Assembly: GCA_013388755.1 (NCBI GenBank)
Contig: JACAEQ010000131.1
Span: forward strand, 1-38,484
Length of the DNA stretch: 38,484 bases
Direction of reading: 5' to 3'
DNA from: Chloroflexota bacterium
GTDB lineage: Bacteria; Chloroflexota; Chloroflexia; Chloroflexales; Roseiflexaceae
This document shows positions 24,486-33,874 of this stretch, piece after piece (position 1 is the first letter of the stretch; each line of letters opens with the position of its first letter). The notes under the pieces were generated by a model that did no database searches, was not told the origin of the DNA, and saw only the letters and a program-made list of their open reading frames with translations. The translations under genes were made by a program, and so were the position numbers.

Positions 24486-27407
24486 ATGCCTTCGGACCAG
24501 ATCGTGGTACGCGGTGCGCGCGTGCACAACCTCAAGAATATCGACGTTGCCATGCCGCGCAATGCGCTGGTGGTCTTTACCGGCCTCTCCGGCTCGGGGA
24601 AGTCGTCGCTGGCGTTTGATACGATCTTTGCCGAAGGGCAGCGACGCTACGTTGAGTCACTCTCGGCCTATGCCCGCCAGTTTCTCGGTCAGCTCGACAA
24701 GCCGGATGTCGACTCGATCGAAGGCCTCTCGCCGGCGATTGCCATTGACCAGAAGGGCATCGCACGCAACCCGCGCTCGACGGTTGGCACGATTACCGAG
24801 ATCTATGACTATCTACGGTTGCTGTTCGCCCGTGTCGGCCGGCCGCACTGTGTACGCTGCGGTCGCCCGCTCATGCGCCAGTCGGCGCAGCAGATGATTG
24901 ATACGATCCTCGGACTACCTGCAGCCAGCCGGATCATGCTGCTGGCGCCGCTGGTTCGTGAGAAGAAAGGTGACCACCAGGCGATCTTCGATCAGATCCG
25001 CAAGCAGGGGTATGTGCGTGTGCGTGTTGACGGCGAGGTGCGTGACCTGGCCGATGAACTGAAGCTCGACCGTCATCGCCCGCATACGATTGAAGTGGTG
25101 GTTGACCGGCTGGTTATCCCCGCCACGGATCGCCCGTCCTCGACTGCTGGCTCCCAGGTGCGTGTGCGTGTTGCCGACTCGGTCGAAACGGCGCTGCGCG
25201 TTGGCGGTGGTGTGCTACTGGTGCAGATCGTCGGTGGTGGCGAGTTGACGTTGTCGCAACAGTATGCCTGCCCGGAACACGGGGCGGCCGGGATAGGCGC
25301 GCTTGAGCCACGCGACTTCTCATTCAATAGCCCTTCCGGTGCGTGCCCCGAATGCGATGGTCTTGGCAGTGTACACGAGCTTGATCCTGACCTGATCATT
25401 CCTGACCGGTCGCTCTCGCTTGCCGAGGGCGCGGTGGCGCCATGGGCGCGCGTGAGTCGTGCGCAGCGTCGCTATTTCGACGATCTCCTTGAGTCACTTG
25501 CGGCGCATCTCAGGTTTTCGATGCAGGCGCCGGTTCGCGAACTCGATCCTGCGGTGGTGGCGACCATCCTCTACGGCTCGAACGGCGACCTGGTGCCGCT
25601 GCGCTATCATCTGCGCGGCGAGGAGCGCCTGGTTGAGGCACCGTTTGAAGGGGTGATTCCCGGGTTGCGCCGCCGCCTGGCGGAGAGCGATGATGAAACC
25701 GATCGTGCGCAGATTGAGCAGTACATGACGCCGCGTACCTGCCCGGCCTGCGGCGGCGCGCGCCTGCGCCCCGAACTGCTGGCCGTCACAGTCGCCGGCC
25801 GCACAATTGCGCAGGTCGCCGCCATGCCGGTGGCCGAAGCGTTGCCCTGGGCAACGGCCCTGCTCGAGTCGTTCGAAAATGATACCGCTTCCGCCCCTTC
25901 TCCCGTTCTCCCGTTCTCCCCTGCTCCCTCGCTTACCCCCCGCGAACGCCTGATCGCCGCTCCGATATTGAAAGATGTCGGTGCGCGCCTGCGCTTTCTT
26001 GCCGATGTTGGCCTCGGCTATCTGACGCTCGACCGCGCTGCAACGACGCTCTCCGGCGGCGAAGCGCAGCGCATCCGCCTGGCGACCCAGATTGGCGCCG
26101 GGCTCAGCGGCGCGCTCTACGTCCTTGATGAACCAAGCATCGGGCTGCATCCGCGCGATACGGCCCGCCTGCTCACAATGCTGCGCCGGTTGCGCGACCT
26201 TGGTAACAGTGTGCTGGTGGTTGAGCATGACGAAGAGACGATCCGCGCCGCCGACTGGATCATTGACATCGGCCCGGGAGCCGGCGAACACGGCGGCGAA
26301 GTGATCGCCAGCGGGCCGCTTGCCGCCGTGCTGGCCGAACCGCGATCGCTCACCGGCCAGTATCTCTCCGGTAAACGGCGGATCGCCACGCCGCGCCGTC
26401 GCCGTGTCGGCAATGGTAAGACGATCACCATCAAAGGCGCCCGTGAGCATAATCTGAAGCGAATTGACGTCGCCATTCCGCTTGGCTGTTTCGTGGCCGT
26501 TACCGGCGTGAGTGGCTCGGGCAAATCAACCCTGATCAACGACACGCTCTACCCGCGCCTGGCGCAGGCGCTCCACGGCGCGCGGGCGCGCGCCGGCGCG
26601 CACGACGCCATCTATGGCATCGAGCATCTCGACAAAGTCATTGATATTGACCAGTCGCCCATCGGCCGTACCCCGCGATCGAATCCCATCACCTACACAA
26701 AGGCTTTCGACCCGATCCGCCAGCTATTTGCCCAGACGCCCGAAGCGCGTGCACGCGGCTACGACAGCGGGCGTTTCTCGTTCAATGTCGCCGGAGGGCG
26801 TTGCGAGCACTGTAACGGCGAAGGACTGATGCAGATCGAGATGCAGTTCCTTCCCGATCTGTACGTCACATGCGACGTGTGCAACGGCGCCCGCTACAAT
26901 CGTGAGACGCTCGACATTCGGTACCGTGGCAGGACCATCGCCGATGTGCTCGACATGACCGTTGAGGAAGCTGCGGCGTTCTTCGAACGCGTGCCGGCCG
27001 TTCGCGATCGGCTACAGACGTTGATCGACGTCGGGCTGGGGTACGTGCGCCTTGGCCAGCCAGCGACAACACTTTCCGGCGGTGAGGCGCAGCGCATCAA
27101 GCTGTCAACCGAGTTGAGCCGCCGCGCAACCGGTCGGACGTTCTACATCCTGGATGAGCCGACCACGGGCCTGCATTTTGCCGATGTCGAGCGGTTGCTC
27201 CAGGTACTCCAGCGCCTGGTGGATGCCGGGAACACGGTGCTCGTCATCGAGCACAACCTTGACGTGATCAAGTGCGCCGACTGGGTGATCGATCTGGGGC
27301 CTGAAGGAGGTGACGACGGTGGTTCGATCGTGGCGACCGGCACGCCCGAACAGATCGCGCGCGTTCCCGCGTCCTATACCGGGCGCTACCTGGCGCGATG
27401 CCTGTGA
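24486..27407 (+). CDS. uvrA: UvrABC excinuclease subunit A
   Basis: UvrA is the damage-sensing ATPase of nucleotide excision repair. The 973-residue protein has two ABC ATPase halves. Walker A motifs are '[15 protein letters not shown]' (about 31) and '[10 protein letters not shown]' in the second half. Signature motifs are '[16 protein letters not shown]' and '[15 protein letters not shown]'. Walker B motifs are '[12 protein letters not shown]' and '[13 protein letters not shown]'. Zinc-binding cysteine pairs are visible ('CVRCGRPL', 'CPECDGLG', 'CPACGGARL', 'CEHCNGEG' with 'CDVCNGARY'). The ATG at 24486 opens the family's usual start; the frame extends upstream to 24333 through repeat DNA and is rejected. 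An unusual Pro/Ser-rich insert lies at residues about 466-485. Confidence 0.97.
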   Translation: MPSDQIVVRGARVHNLKNIDVAMPRNALVVFTGLSGSGKSSLAFDTIFAEGQRRYVESLSAYARQFLGQLDKPDVDSIEGLSPAIAIDQKGIARNPRSTVGTITEIYDYLRLLFARVGRPHCVRCGRPLMRQSAQQMIDTILGLPAASRIMLLAPLVREKKGDHQAIFDQIRKQGYVRVRVDGEVRDLADELKLDRHRPHTIEVVVDRLVIPATDRPSSTAGSQVRVRVADSVETALRVGGGVLLVQIVGGGELTLSQQYACPEHGAAGIGALEPRDFSFNSPSGACPECDGLGSVHELDPDLIIPDRSLSLAEGAVAPWARVSRAQRRYFDDLLESLAAHLRFSMQAPVRELDPAVVATILYGSNGDLVPLRYHLRGEERLVEAPFEGVIPGLRRRLAESDDETDRAQIEQYMTPRTCPACGGARLRPELLAVTVAGRTIAQVAAMPVAEALPWATALLESFENDTASAPSPVLPFSPAPSLTPRERLIAAPILKDVGARLRFLADVGLGYLTLDRAATTLSGGEAQRIRLATQIGAGLSGALYVLDEPSIGLHPRDTARLLTMLRRLRDLGNSVLVVEHDEETIRAADWIIDIGPGAGEHGGEVIASGPLAAVLAEPRSLTGQYLSGKRRIATPRRRRVGNGKTITIKGAREHNLKRIDVAIPLGCFVAVTGVSGSGKSTLINDTLYPRLAQALHGARARAGAHDAIYGIEHLDKVIDIDQSPIGRTPRSNPITYTKAFDPIRQLFAQTPEARARGYDSGRFSFNVAGGRCEHCNGEGLMQIEMQFLPDLYVTCDVCNGARYNRETLDIRYRGRTIADVLDMTVEEAAAFFERVPAVRDRLQTLIDVGLGYVRLGQPATTLSGGEAQRIKLSTELSRRATGRTFYILDEPTTGLHFADVERLLQVLQRLVDAGNTVLVIEHNLDVIKCADWVIDLGPEGGDDGGSIVATGTPEQIARVPASYTGRYLARCL

Positions 27408-27430
27408 CGGCAGGCGATGCCGCGCGTTCC

Positions 27431-28006
27431 TCACGTCAGCGCCGTAAGTGACAGCACCTGAATCGTGAATCGCCGCGGCATCGGCCTGCAGGCTGGCAGT
27501 TCTCCCTGCTGGACGAGATGGCGCCAGAAGTCGGCGGCGGCAGGGCGAAACTGGACTTCCGAACGCGCAATCACCGTGCCGGGAAAGCCGAGCTGCTCAT
27601 CATATTCGATGTGGCGCAGCGTAAAGATGCGGTGGCAGGGGCAATGCTGCGCCGACGGCACGCAACGGGAGGGGGGGATGCGCTCGATCTCGCTGCTCAG
27701 TTCGAACAATGCATCGATCGTTAAGGGTGCGATCCAGATCCCATCGCACGTGTTCTCAATCATGCGACGAACCCAGCCGCCATGCACCTCGAGGCGCTGT
27801 GTGCATACCCGGCCCAGCGCCTCGATGCGCACCGCAAGCTGATAATTCTCGAACGCGCGCGCCTCCCACCGCGCGCGCGCCGCGACCAGGCGTGCGCCGG
27901 CCGGGCGGTCGCTGGTGGCCAGTCCCATCAGGCCCAGGCTCAGGATGCAGGCGAGCAGACCGCAGAGCAAGGCGCTGATGCGAGCTATGTGCGCGGCGCG
28001 CCGCAT
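27431..28006 (-). CDS. Small membrane-anchored or secreted protein of unknown function (DUF6174-like at best)
   Basis: The 191-residue protein has one N-terminal hydrophobic segment (about 10-32, 'ISALLCGLLACILSLGLMGLA'), probably a signal or anchor. The region after it, 'ARARWEARAFENYQLAVRIEALGRVC' followed by 'LEVHGGWV', resembles the opening of DUF6174-like proteins, which also begin with a Trp and a Tyr in such an order; this match is weak. Six Cys lie in the exported part (such as 'CVPSAQHCPCH'), so disulfides or a metal site are possible. It starts 6 bp after the acyl-CoA dehydrogenase stop and is likely cotranscribed with it. It ends 23 bp from the convergent uvrA stop. Confidence 0.65.
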   Translation of the reverse strand: MRRAAHIARISALLCGLLACILSLGLMGLATSDRPAGARLVAARARWEARAFENYQLAVRIEALGRVCTQRLEVHGGWVRRMIENTCDGIWIAPLTIDALFELSSEIERIPPSRCVPSAQHCPCHRIFTLRHIEYDEQLGFPGTVIARSEVQFRPAAADFWRHLVQQGELPACRPMPRRFTIQVLSLTALT

Positions 28007-28012
28007 CTTTCG

Positions 28013-29152
28013 TTACCTCGCGATCTCGCGCGCGATCACCAGGCGCTGGATCTCACTCGTTCCCTCGTAGATCTCCGTAATCTTGGCGTCACGGAAGTAG
28101 CGTTCCACCGGGTATTCCTTCGAATACCCATTCGAACCGAATACCTGAACCGCCTTGGTCGCCGTCCACATCGCTGTCTCAGAGGCGTAGAGCTTGGCCA
28201 TTGCCGCCGCGCTGACGAAATCGAGATGGTGGTCCTTGCGCCAGGCCGCCTCATAGGTCAGCAGACGGGCAGCCTTGATGCGTGTCGCCATATCGGCCAG
28301 GGTAAACCCGATAGCCTGGTTCTCGATAATCGGCTTGCCGAACTGCTCGCGAATCCTGGCATAGTCGAGCGCGGCTTCATAGGCCCCCTGCGCGATACCG
28401 ACCGCCTGGGCCGCGATACCGATGCGCCCGGCATTCAGGATCGTCATCGCCACCTTGAACCCCTGCCCTTCCTCGCCAAGTCGCCGCCACAGCGGCACAC
28501 GGTAGTTGTCATAGGCCATCTGACATGAATGGGCGCTGCGGATGCCGAGTTTGTGCTCAACCTTGACGATGCTGCATCCTGGCGCGTGCGTATCGATCAG
28601 GAATGCCGTAATGCCACGATGCCCCTTCGCGGGATCGGTCATCGTCATCAAAATGATGGTATCGGCATAATCGCCATTGGTTACCCAGTTCTTGATGCCG
28701 TTAATAATGTACGAGTCGCCATCGCGCACGGCGGTGGTTTTTTGTGCGGCGGCGTCGGAGCCGGCACCCGGTTCCGAGAGCGAGAATGCGCCAAGCATGC
28801 GCCCTTCGGCGAGCGGTATGAGCAACTCACGCTTCTGCTCCTCGGTACCGAACGTCTCGATGCCGTAGCAGACCAGTGAGTTATTCACCGACGCAATGAC
28901 GCCGAGTGATGCGTCAACACGTGAGAGCTCCTCGATCACGATCGCATAGGAAACGTAATCAAGCCCGGCGCCGCCGTATTTCTCGCTCACCGAGACGCCC
29001 ATAAATCCCAGCTGGCCCATCTTCTTGACCAGTTCGAGTGGAAACTCCATGGCTTCATCGCGCGCCGCCGCTGTGGGCCGACCCTCCTGCTCGGCGAACG
29101 TGCGCACCATCTGGCGCAGCATCTCGTGCTGCTCGCTGAGGGCAAAGTTCAT
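28013..29152 (-). CDS. Acyl-CoA dehydrogenase (short-chain/butyryl-CoA type)
   Basis: This 379-residue flavoenzyme oxidises an acyl-CoA to the 2-enoyl-CoA and passes electrons to electron-transfer flavoprotein. Family motifs are 'SEKYGGAGLDYVSYAIVIEELSRVD', 'GAFSLSEPGAGSDAAAQKT', 'INGIKNWVTNGDYAD' and 'REQFGKPI'. The catalytic base is E363 in IYEGTSEIQR, the position used by butyryl- and short-chain enzymes. The ATG at 29152 has AGGAGG upstream and starts the usual family N-terminus (NFALSEQHEMLRQMVR); an ATG at 29221 would add 23 residues without family character. It is divergent from the 81-residue orphan gene. Confidence 0.94.
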   Translation of the reverse strand: MNFALSEQHEMLRQMVRTFAEQEGRPTAAARDEAMEFPLELVKKMGQLGFMGVSVSEKYGGAGLDYVSYAIVIEELSRVDASLGVIASVNNSLVCYGIETFGTEEQKRELLIPLAEGRMLGAFSLSEPGAGSDAAAQKTTAVRDGDSYIINGIKNWVTNGDYADTIILMTMTDPAKGHRGITAFLIDTHAPGCSIVKVEHKLGIRSAHSCQMAYDNYRVPLWRRLGEEGQGFKVAMTILNAGRIGIAAQAVGIAQGAYEAALDYARIREQFGKPIIENQAIGFTLADMATRIKAARLLTYEAAWRKDHHLDFVSAAAMAKLYASETAMWTATKAVQVFGSNGYSKEYPVERYFRDAKITEIYEGTSEIQRLVIAREIAR

Positions 29153-29284
29153 TGCTGAGCCTCCTGTTGCTGCCTCGATCTCCGCCGCACTTCTATCATA
29201 CCATAGTGCCTCCCGATCCACTCAGATTCGTACAAAACCAACAAACAAAATGGTACTCAATTTGTGGAAAATATCCATAAAGCA

Positions 29285-29293
29285 TGCTATACT
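29285..29293 (+). promoter_or_regulatory. Extended -10 promoter of the 81-residue gene
   Basis: TGCTATACT is a TGn-TATACT extended -10 box; the start would be near 29300. A possible -35 TTGTGG (29262-29267) is 20 bp away, which is long, but extended -10 promoters tolerate a poor -35. The leader would be about 93 nt. Confidence 0.4.
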
Positions 29294-29392
29294 GGAACCA
29301 ATGGAGCCGCAGCGTTGCGGCGCACCGTTGATGAGTAGCGACAATGGCGTCGTTGCTTCGGAGCGATAGCAGTGAAGCCAAAGGAGAGGATC

Positions 29393-29638
29393 ATGCAGAC
29401 CAGGAATTATGAAGAGCAGATGGTGACAGAAGTGACGGAGCGGGTGCCGGAGGCCAGGCGTGTGATTCGCTCCTATCATCTCAGCACCACCAACCGTGTG
29501 CCGCTGGATATTGCGGCCGCCGAGGCGTCCGTCACCGCCGACGAGCTGCTTGCAGTCATGGAGTATCGCGCGCGTCTGGCGGCGCATCAGGCGCCCGCCG
29601 TGCGCGAGTTTGGCCATCCCGAAGAGATCGTTGCCTGA
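29393..29638 (+). CDS. 81-residue protein of unknown function
   Basis: I do not recognise this family. The ATG has AAAGGAGAGG a few bases upstream, a very strong ribosome-binding site. The protein is charged and soluble. A middle helical stretch, 'VPLDIAAAEASVTADELLAVMEYRARL', has the spacing of a helix-turn-helix, so DNA binding is possible but unproven. It is flanked by its own promoter and a perfect hairpin, so it appears to be a one-gene unit. A GTG at 29372 is an alternative start but would place the strong site inside the gene. Confidence 0.65.
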   Translation: MQTRNYEEQMVTEVTERVPEARRVIRSYHLSTTNRVPLDIAAAEASVTADELLAVMEYRARLAAHQAPAVREFGHPEEIVA

Positions 29639-29660
29639 ACCTGCCGGTCATGGTTCAGGA

Positions 29661-29695
29661 ACACACAGGTCGTGGCGTCGCCACGACCTGTGTGT
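29661..29695. terminator. Perfect 16-bp hairpin, probable bidirectional terminator
   Basis: ACACACAGGTCGTGGC (29661-29676) and its exact reverse complement (29680-29695) flank a 3-nt loop. It sits between the convergent 81-residue gene and actF. There is no long T run on either side, so termination is inferred from the strength and place of the stem. Confidence 0.55.
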
Positions 29696-29737
29696 CTTCA
29701 ACGGGCTATATTCCGGCCATCTTCGCTCCTGGAAGCC

Positions 29738-29797
29738 GAGATCGCTTCAGCCACGCTGCGCTCGCTGCAGGCGGTCGCCGGCGTTCCATGCAATGAC
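29738..29797. repeat. Partial copy of the TGTCATTGC element
   Basis: The segment GAGATCGCTTCAGCCACGC ... GCTGCAGGCGGTCG ... TGCAATGACC matches the right half of the 13471-13573 element base for base over most of its length. It lies just past the actF stop. Confidence 0.65.
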
Positions 29798-29826
29798 CGC
29801 AGGCTCGCGGTTATTCGGGCAGGCTC

Positions 29827-31071
29827 TCAGTGATGCTCGGCCGAAGCCGCCCCATGATGCCCGTGCCCGTGCCCACCGGCTTCCTGCCGGCGCAGCAGCG
29901 GCAGGCGCTCATCGTTCGGCGCCAGTAGCGGCTGTTGCTTCAGGTTCCAGGCAAACACTCCCAGCCACAACCCGCCAATCGCCGCCAGCGCAACCAGATC
30001 GAGCCAGTGAATATGGAAGCCATCCGGGTAGAACGCCGGCATGATCTTCCAGAAGTACCAGATGAGCTCGATGATGTACATGTAAATCGCAATAGCCGTA
30101 ATGGTTGACAATGTGCGCTTGGCGAAGCGGCTCAGCAGCAGGAAGAATGGTAGCAGGAAATGGCCGAAAATCATTGCCACCCCCAGGATCTCCCATCCTC
30201 CTGCGGAACGGTGCCCGTGCCACGGCGTCAGTTCCGGCACATTGCCCGACCAGATGATCAGGTACTCAGAAAAGTTGACGTACGCCCAGACGACCACGAA
30301 CGCGAAGAGGAACTTGCCCAGGTCGTGCAACCGATCGGTCGGGATGCCGAACGGCAGCAGATTGCGCGACTTGAGTAGCGACAGGGCGATGATCCCGCCG
30401 CCAAAGGTCAGGATGAGCATGCTGGCGATGTATGTCACCGGGTACATCGACGAGAACCATTCCGGCTCAAGCGACATGCCCCAGTCGGTGGACGCCAGCG
30501 TCCACGCCAGCACCAGCACGACAATGCCAGGCCCGCTCAAACGTTGAAAACGGCCACGCAGACTCTCGCTCGCTCCCTTCTCATCTTCCTCGATTGACCA
30601 GCGACGGAGCAGGTATGCCATACCGATGAACAACGCGAAATAAACGATCGCCCGGATGAGAAAGAACGGCACATTCAGATAGGGGGTCTTCAGCGCCACG
30701 GCCTCGTCGTGCGCGATGACCTCCGGGTTGGTCCACGGAAAGAGATAGTGCGTTCCCAGCAATGTCTCGATGGCGATCGGCAGGAACAACACCGCCATCA
30801 GCGGCAAGGTCAACGCCGCCGCTTCCAGTAATCGGCGCAGCATCAACCCCCATACGCCCTGCGTCAGGTGATTGATCATCAACACCAGCAGGCCGCCAAG
30901 TGAGATCGCAATCCAGAAGAAGTAGGCGAAGATATAGGAGTGGAAGAACTGCGCCGCGCCAAGAAACGCGCCACCAACCGCCAGCAATGCGGCAACGCCG
31001 CCGACAATCAGTGCAAGTCGCTGGAAGCGTTCCAGCGCCGGGCGAAGCGTATCGGGCTCACGTGCAACCAT
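29827..31071 (-). CDS. actF: ActF, membrane subunit of Alternative Complex III
   Basis: ActF is a ten-helix membrane subunit distantly related to ActC/NrfD and is one of the proposed sites of proton movement in Alternative Complex III. The protein has 414 residues with many hydrophobic segments, including 'SYIFAYFFWIAISLGGLLVLMINHLTQG' and 'SMEPEW'-like 'MSLEPEWFSSMYPVTYI'. The C-terminus is His-rich (GHGHGHHGAASAEHH). I chose the ATG at 31071, with AAGGGA upstream; an ATG at 31131 would place the first 20 residues in an AATTG-type repeat. It is the last gene of the operon, 83 bp after actE. Confidence 0.92.
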   Translation of the reverse strand: MVAREPDTLRPALERFQRLALIVGGVAALLAVGGAFLGAAQFFHSYIFAYFFWIAISLGGLLVLMINHLTQGVWGLMLRRLLEAAALTLPLMAVLFLPIAIETLLGTHYLFPWTNPEVIAHDEAVALKTPYLNVPFFLIRAIVYFALFIGMAYLLRRWSIEEDEKGASESLRGRFQRLSGPGIVVLVLAWTLASTDWGMSLEPEWFSSMYPVTYIASMLILTFGGGIIALSLLKSRNLLPFGIPTDRLHDLGKFLFAFVVVWAYVNFSEYLIIWSGNVPELTPWHGHRSAGGWEILGVAMIFGHFLLPFFLLLSRFAKRTLSTITAIAIYMYIIELIWYFWKIMPAFYPDGFHIHWLDLVALAAIGGLWLGVFAWNLKQQPLLAPNDERLPLLRRQEAGGHGHGHHGAASAEHH

Positions 31072-31175
31072 AAAGTATCCCTTTCGGAATTGAGAACTGA
31101 GTATTGAAGAGCCGGTCGCCCAGGCCGTCATTCACAATTCGCAATTCACCATCCTCAATTCTGCGGCGGCGGGTT
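31072..31175 (-). repeat. GAATTG-type repeat between actE and actF
   Basis: Read on the minus strand, GAATTG occurs three times within about 25 nt (GAATTGAGG, GAATTGCG, GAATTGTG), and a mirrored CAATACTC...CTCAATTCC group follows after about 35 nt. The first unit supplies the actE stop codon. It is AT-rich compared with the genes on each side and looks inserted. Confidence 0.5.
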
Positions 31176-31736
31176 CTTCTGCAGTTCACGAATATGGGCG
31201 ACGATCGCCCAGCGATCGCTGATGCTCTGAATGCGATAGCCGTATGGATACATCGTTCCCTTGCCGTTGACAATCGTCTCGTAATACTGGCCATTCGGCA
31301 TATCGAGCAGGCGCTGGTCGTAGAATGACGGCGGTCGTGGGTTGAGCAGCGCACCGACCTGGCCACGACCGTTGCCCTGCGTGCCGTGGCAGATCGCGCA
31401 GTAGATCCCGTAGCGTTGTGCGCCACGTGCCAGCAATTCGGGCGTGACCTGGATCGGGATCTCGGTGATATATGCTCCGGCAGGGTCGCCGTCGACACGC
31501 CCGGTACTGGTCGCGTCGATCCGCAACCGCCCGCGCGCCACGGTATGCTCCACCAGCGGTCGCGCTGATGCGCCGTCGGCGTAGAATTCGCTTGCCTGCT
31601 GTGGCTTATACTTCGCCTGGTCATACATCTCAAGGTGGCATGCCGTGATCAGCAGCATACCCGCGATCACCCACCCTGCTCTGACCGCCCGGCCCAGTAA
31701 TGTGCTTCCAGCACGGCGCTGTCGTGTGTGCAGCAT
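31155..31736 (-). CDS. actE: ActE, monohaem cytochrome c lipoprotein of Alternative Complex III
   Basis: ActE carries one haem c and is the likely electron exit toward a periplasmic carrier. The 193-residue protein has an N-terminal lipoprotein signal ending in 'LLITAC', then a single CXXCH haem site ('CAICHG') in the motif 'RGAQRYGIYCAICHGTQGNG'. A Met that may be the sixth ligand lies in 'GKGTMYPYGYR'. Its C-terminus is short after 'HIRELQKNPPPQN'. The ATG is 10 bp after the actD stop, with GGGAG between. The stop codon lies within a repeat sequence. Confidence 0.93.
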   Translation of the reverse strand: MLHTRQRRAGSTLLGRAVRAGWVIAGMLLITACHLEMYDQAKYKPQQASEFYADGASARPLVEHTVARGRLRIDATSTGRVDGDPAGAYITEIPIQVTPELLARGAQRYGIYCAICHGTQGNGRGQVGALLNPRPPSFYDQRLLDMPNGQYYETIVNGKGTMYPYGYRIQSISDRWAIVAHIRELQKNPPPQN

Positions 31737-31746
31737 CGCGGCTCCC

Positions 31747-32319
31747 CTAGTTGTCTACCGTGGACACCGCCGTCGCGCCGAGGCTCTCCAGAAACTGGCG
31801 AGTCTGTTTCAGCTCGAACTTCGGATCGGCGGCTTCGACGCACAGAAAGAAACGATCGACTGACGCGCGCTCGAAGTTGGGCGCGTTAAACACCGGGTGA
31901 TACGGCCGTGGCAAGCCGCAGGCGGCGATCATGCCAAAGACGGCTGCAAATGCCGACAGCAGCACCATACCCTCGAATGTCGCTGGAATAAACGCCGGCC
32001 AGCTGAACAGTGGCCGCCCGCCGATATTCAAGGGGTACGCCGCGACATTGACCCATGTCTGGAACAGGAACATGCCTGCGGCACCGGTCAGCCCTGCGGC
32101 AAAGATGACCCACGGCAGGCGGGTACCGCGATACCCTACCGCTTCATCCAGGCCGTGGATGGGGATTGGTGAGTACGCCTCGATCTTCTGATAGCCGGCT
32201 GCGTGGGTCTTTTCGGCGGCTACCAGTAGCGCTTCCGGATCATCAAACTCGGCCATCAGCCCGTAGAGCATCGGTTGTGTCGAGGCCTTCGGTGCTCTGG
32301 CACTGTTTCGTTTCAGCAT
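31747..32319 (-). CDS. actD: ActD, DUF3341 membrane subunit of Alternative Complex III
   Basis: ActD is a DUF3341 protein with two membrane helices that packs against ActC and ActF in the complex. The 190-residue sequence has 'MLYGLMAEFDDPEALLVAAEKTHAAGY' and 'YSPIPIHGLDEA' in the soluble N-terminal part. Two hydrophobic helices follow ('WVIFAAGLTGAAGMFLFQTW' and 'FEGMVLLSAFAAVFGMIAACGLP'). A soluble C-terminal part with a ferredoxin-like look ends it. It starts 5 bp after the actC stop and its ribosome-binding site lies inside actC, so translation is probably coupled. Confidence 0.92.
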   Translation of the reverse strand: MLKRNSARAPKASTQPMLYGLMAEFDDPEALLVAAEKTHAAGYQKIEAYSPIPIHGLDEAVGYRGTRLPWVIFAAGLTGAAGMFLFQTWVNVAAYPLNIGGRPLFSWPAFIPATFEGMVLLSAFAAVFGMIAACGLPRPYHPVFNAPNFERASVDRFFLCVEAADPKFELKQTRQFLESLGATAVSTVDN

Positions 32320-32324
32320 ACTCG

Positions 32325-33752
32325 CTACGCCTCCCCGCCGCGCCCGGTGCTGCCGACCCGCCCGGTTGCCTTTTCCAGGTCGGTCTTATGCACCAGGTCG
32401 CGCACTTCGAAGATTGAGATCATCGGCAGCAGCCTGATGAACAGGAAGAACAGGAAGAAGAACCAGCCGAACGAGCCGGCATAGAGCGAAATATCCCACA
32501 CGCTCGGTGTGTAGTAGCCCCACGATGCGGGCAGGAAGTCGCGGTGCAGGCTGAGGACGATGATGACCCAGCGCTCGAACCACATGCCGATATTGATGCA
32601 GATCGAGATGAAGAAGAGCCATGGCAGGCTGACGCGGAAACGCTTGAACCACAAGAGTTGTGGGATGGCAACGTTCAGGGCGATCAGCGACCAGTAGCTC
32701 CACGCGTACGGCCCCATCGTGCGGTTGGTGATCAGGAAGTACTCATAGAGATTGGCGCTGTACCAGGCGTAGAAGATCTCGCCAAAGTACCCGTAGGCGA
32801 CGATCAGCCCTGATGCGAGCATCACTTTCCCCATCAGGTCGAAGTGTTTCATGGTGATCAGGTTGTGCAGCCCATACCAGCGCCGTAATGGCACCAGCAA
32901 CACAATCACCATAGCGAAGCCGCAATACACGGCACCGGCCACGAAATAGGGCGGGAACACCGTGACGTGCCAGCCCGGAAGTTGCGCGATCGAGAAGTCG
33001 AAGCTGATAATGCTGTGTACCGACAGCACCAGCGGCGTTGACAGGCCGGCAAGAATAAGCGACGCCACTTCATACCGCTGCCAGTCGCGCGCGCCACCGC
33101 GCCAGCCGAGCGCCAGCACGCCATAAAACAGCCTGACCCACTTGTTCGTTGCCCGGTCGCGGAGCGACGCCACGTCGGGTATCAGGCCGACGAACCAGAA
33201 AAGGATCGAGACCGTGGCATAGGTCGAGATGGCGAAGACGTCCCACTCAAGCGCACTGCGGAACTGTGGCCACATCCCCAGCGTGCCGGGGTACGGCAGC
33301 ATCCAGTAATCGAGCCACGGGCGGCCGGTATGCACCAGCGGGTAGATACCGGCGCACGCCACGGCGAAAATCGTCATCGCTTCCGCAGCGCGATTGATCG
33401 ATGTGCGCCAGTCCTGGCGGAACAGCAGCAAGATCGCGGAGATCAGCGTACCGGCGTGACCGATGCCGATCCACCAGACGAAGTTGATGATATCGAACCC
33501 CCAGGCGATCGGGATGTTGACGCCCCAGATGCCGACGCCGACGGTAAACAGAACGGCCAGCGAATAGAGATACATCAACAAGCCGAGGGCTGCAACCACG
33601 AAGCCGACGGCCCAGCCCCATGGGGTTCGGCGGATCGGCGTCAGCACGATGTCGCCGATCGTCCTGGTCACTGAGTTGTAGTTTTGCTGCGGCCCGAGAA
33701 GCTCTTCGAGCATCCTGCGGTAGGCCGATTCTTTCACGGGTTGTGATGCCAT
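32325..33752 (-). CDS. actC: ActC, NrfD-like quinol-oxidising membrane subunit
   Basis: ActC belongs to the NrfD/PsrC family of membrane proteins that bind quinol and, with ActB, begin electron transfer in Alternative Complex III. The protein has 475 residues and about ten membrane helices. Family features are 'WWIGIGHAGTLISAILLLFRQDWRTSINRAAEAMTIFA', 'GRPWLDYWMLPYPG' and 'FEVRDLVHKT' near the C-terminus. It begins 122 bp after the actB stop, the largest gap in the operon, with no other gene in the gap. CGGAG lies before the ATG. Confidence 0.94.
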   Translation of the reverse strand: MASQPVKESAYRRMLEELLGPQQNYNSVTRTIGDIVLTPIRRTPWGWAVGFVVAALGLLMYLYSLAVLFTVGVGIWGVNIPIAWGFDIINFVWWIGIGHAGTLISAILLLFRQDWRTSINRAAEAMTIFAVACAGIYPLVHTGRPWLDYWMLPYPGTLGMWPQFRSALEWDVFAISTYATVSILFWFVGLIPDVASLRDRATNKWVRLFYGVLALGWRGGARDWQRYEVASLILAGLSTPLVLSVHSIISFDFSIAQLPGWHVTVFPPYFVAGAVYCGFAMVIVLLVPLRRWYGLHNLITMKHFDLMGKVMLASGLIVAYGYFGEIFYAWYSANLYEYFLITNRTMGPYAWSYWSLIALNVAIPQLLWFKRFRVSLPWLFFISICINIGMWFERWVIIVLSLHRDFLPASWGYYTPSVWDISLYAGSFGWFFFLFFLFIRLLPMISIFEVRDLVHKTDLEKATGRVGSTGRGGEA

Positions 33753-33874
33753 GTGTTACTCCGTGTGACGCAGGCCGGCGAGTGGCGCAGGCGATGACGA
33801 GTGATCTGCCGGTTGTCTGAACGTACTGCCATTTCTCGCGCGGTTCATCGCTGGCCACGCGCCTTGTGCGGGCT

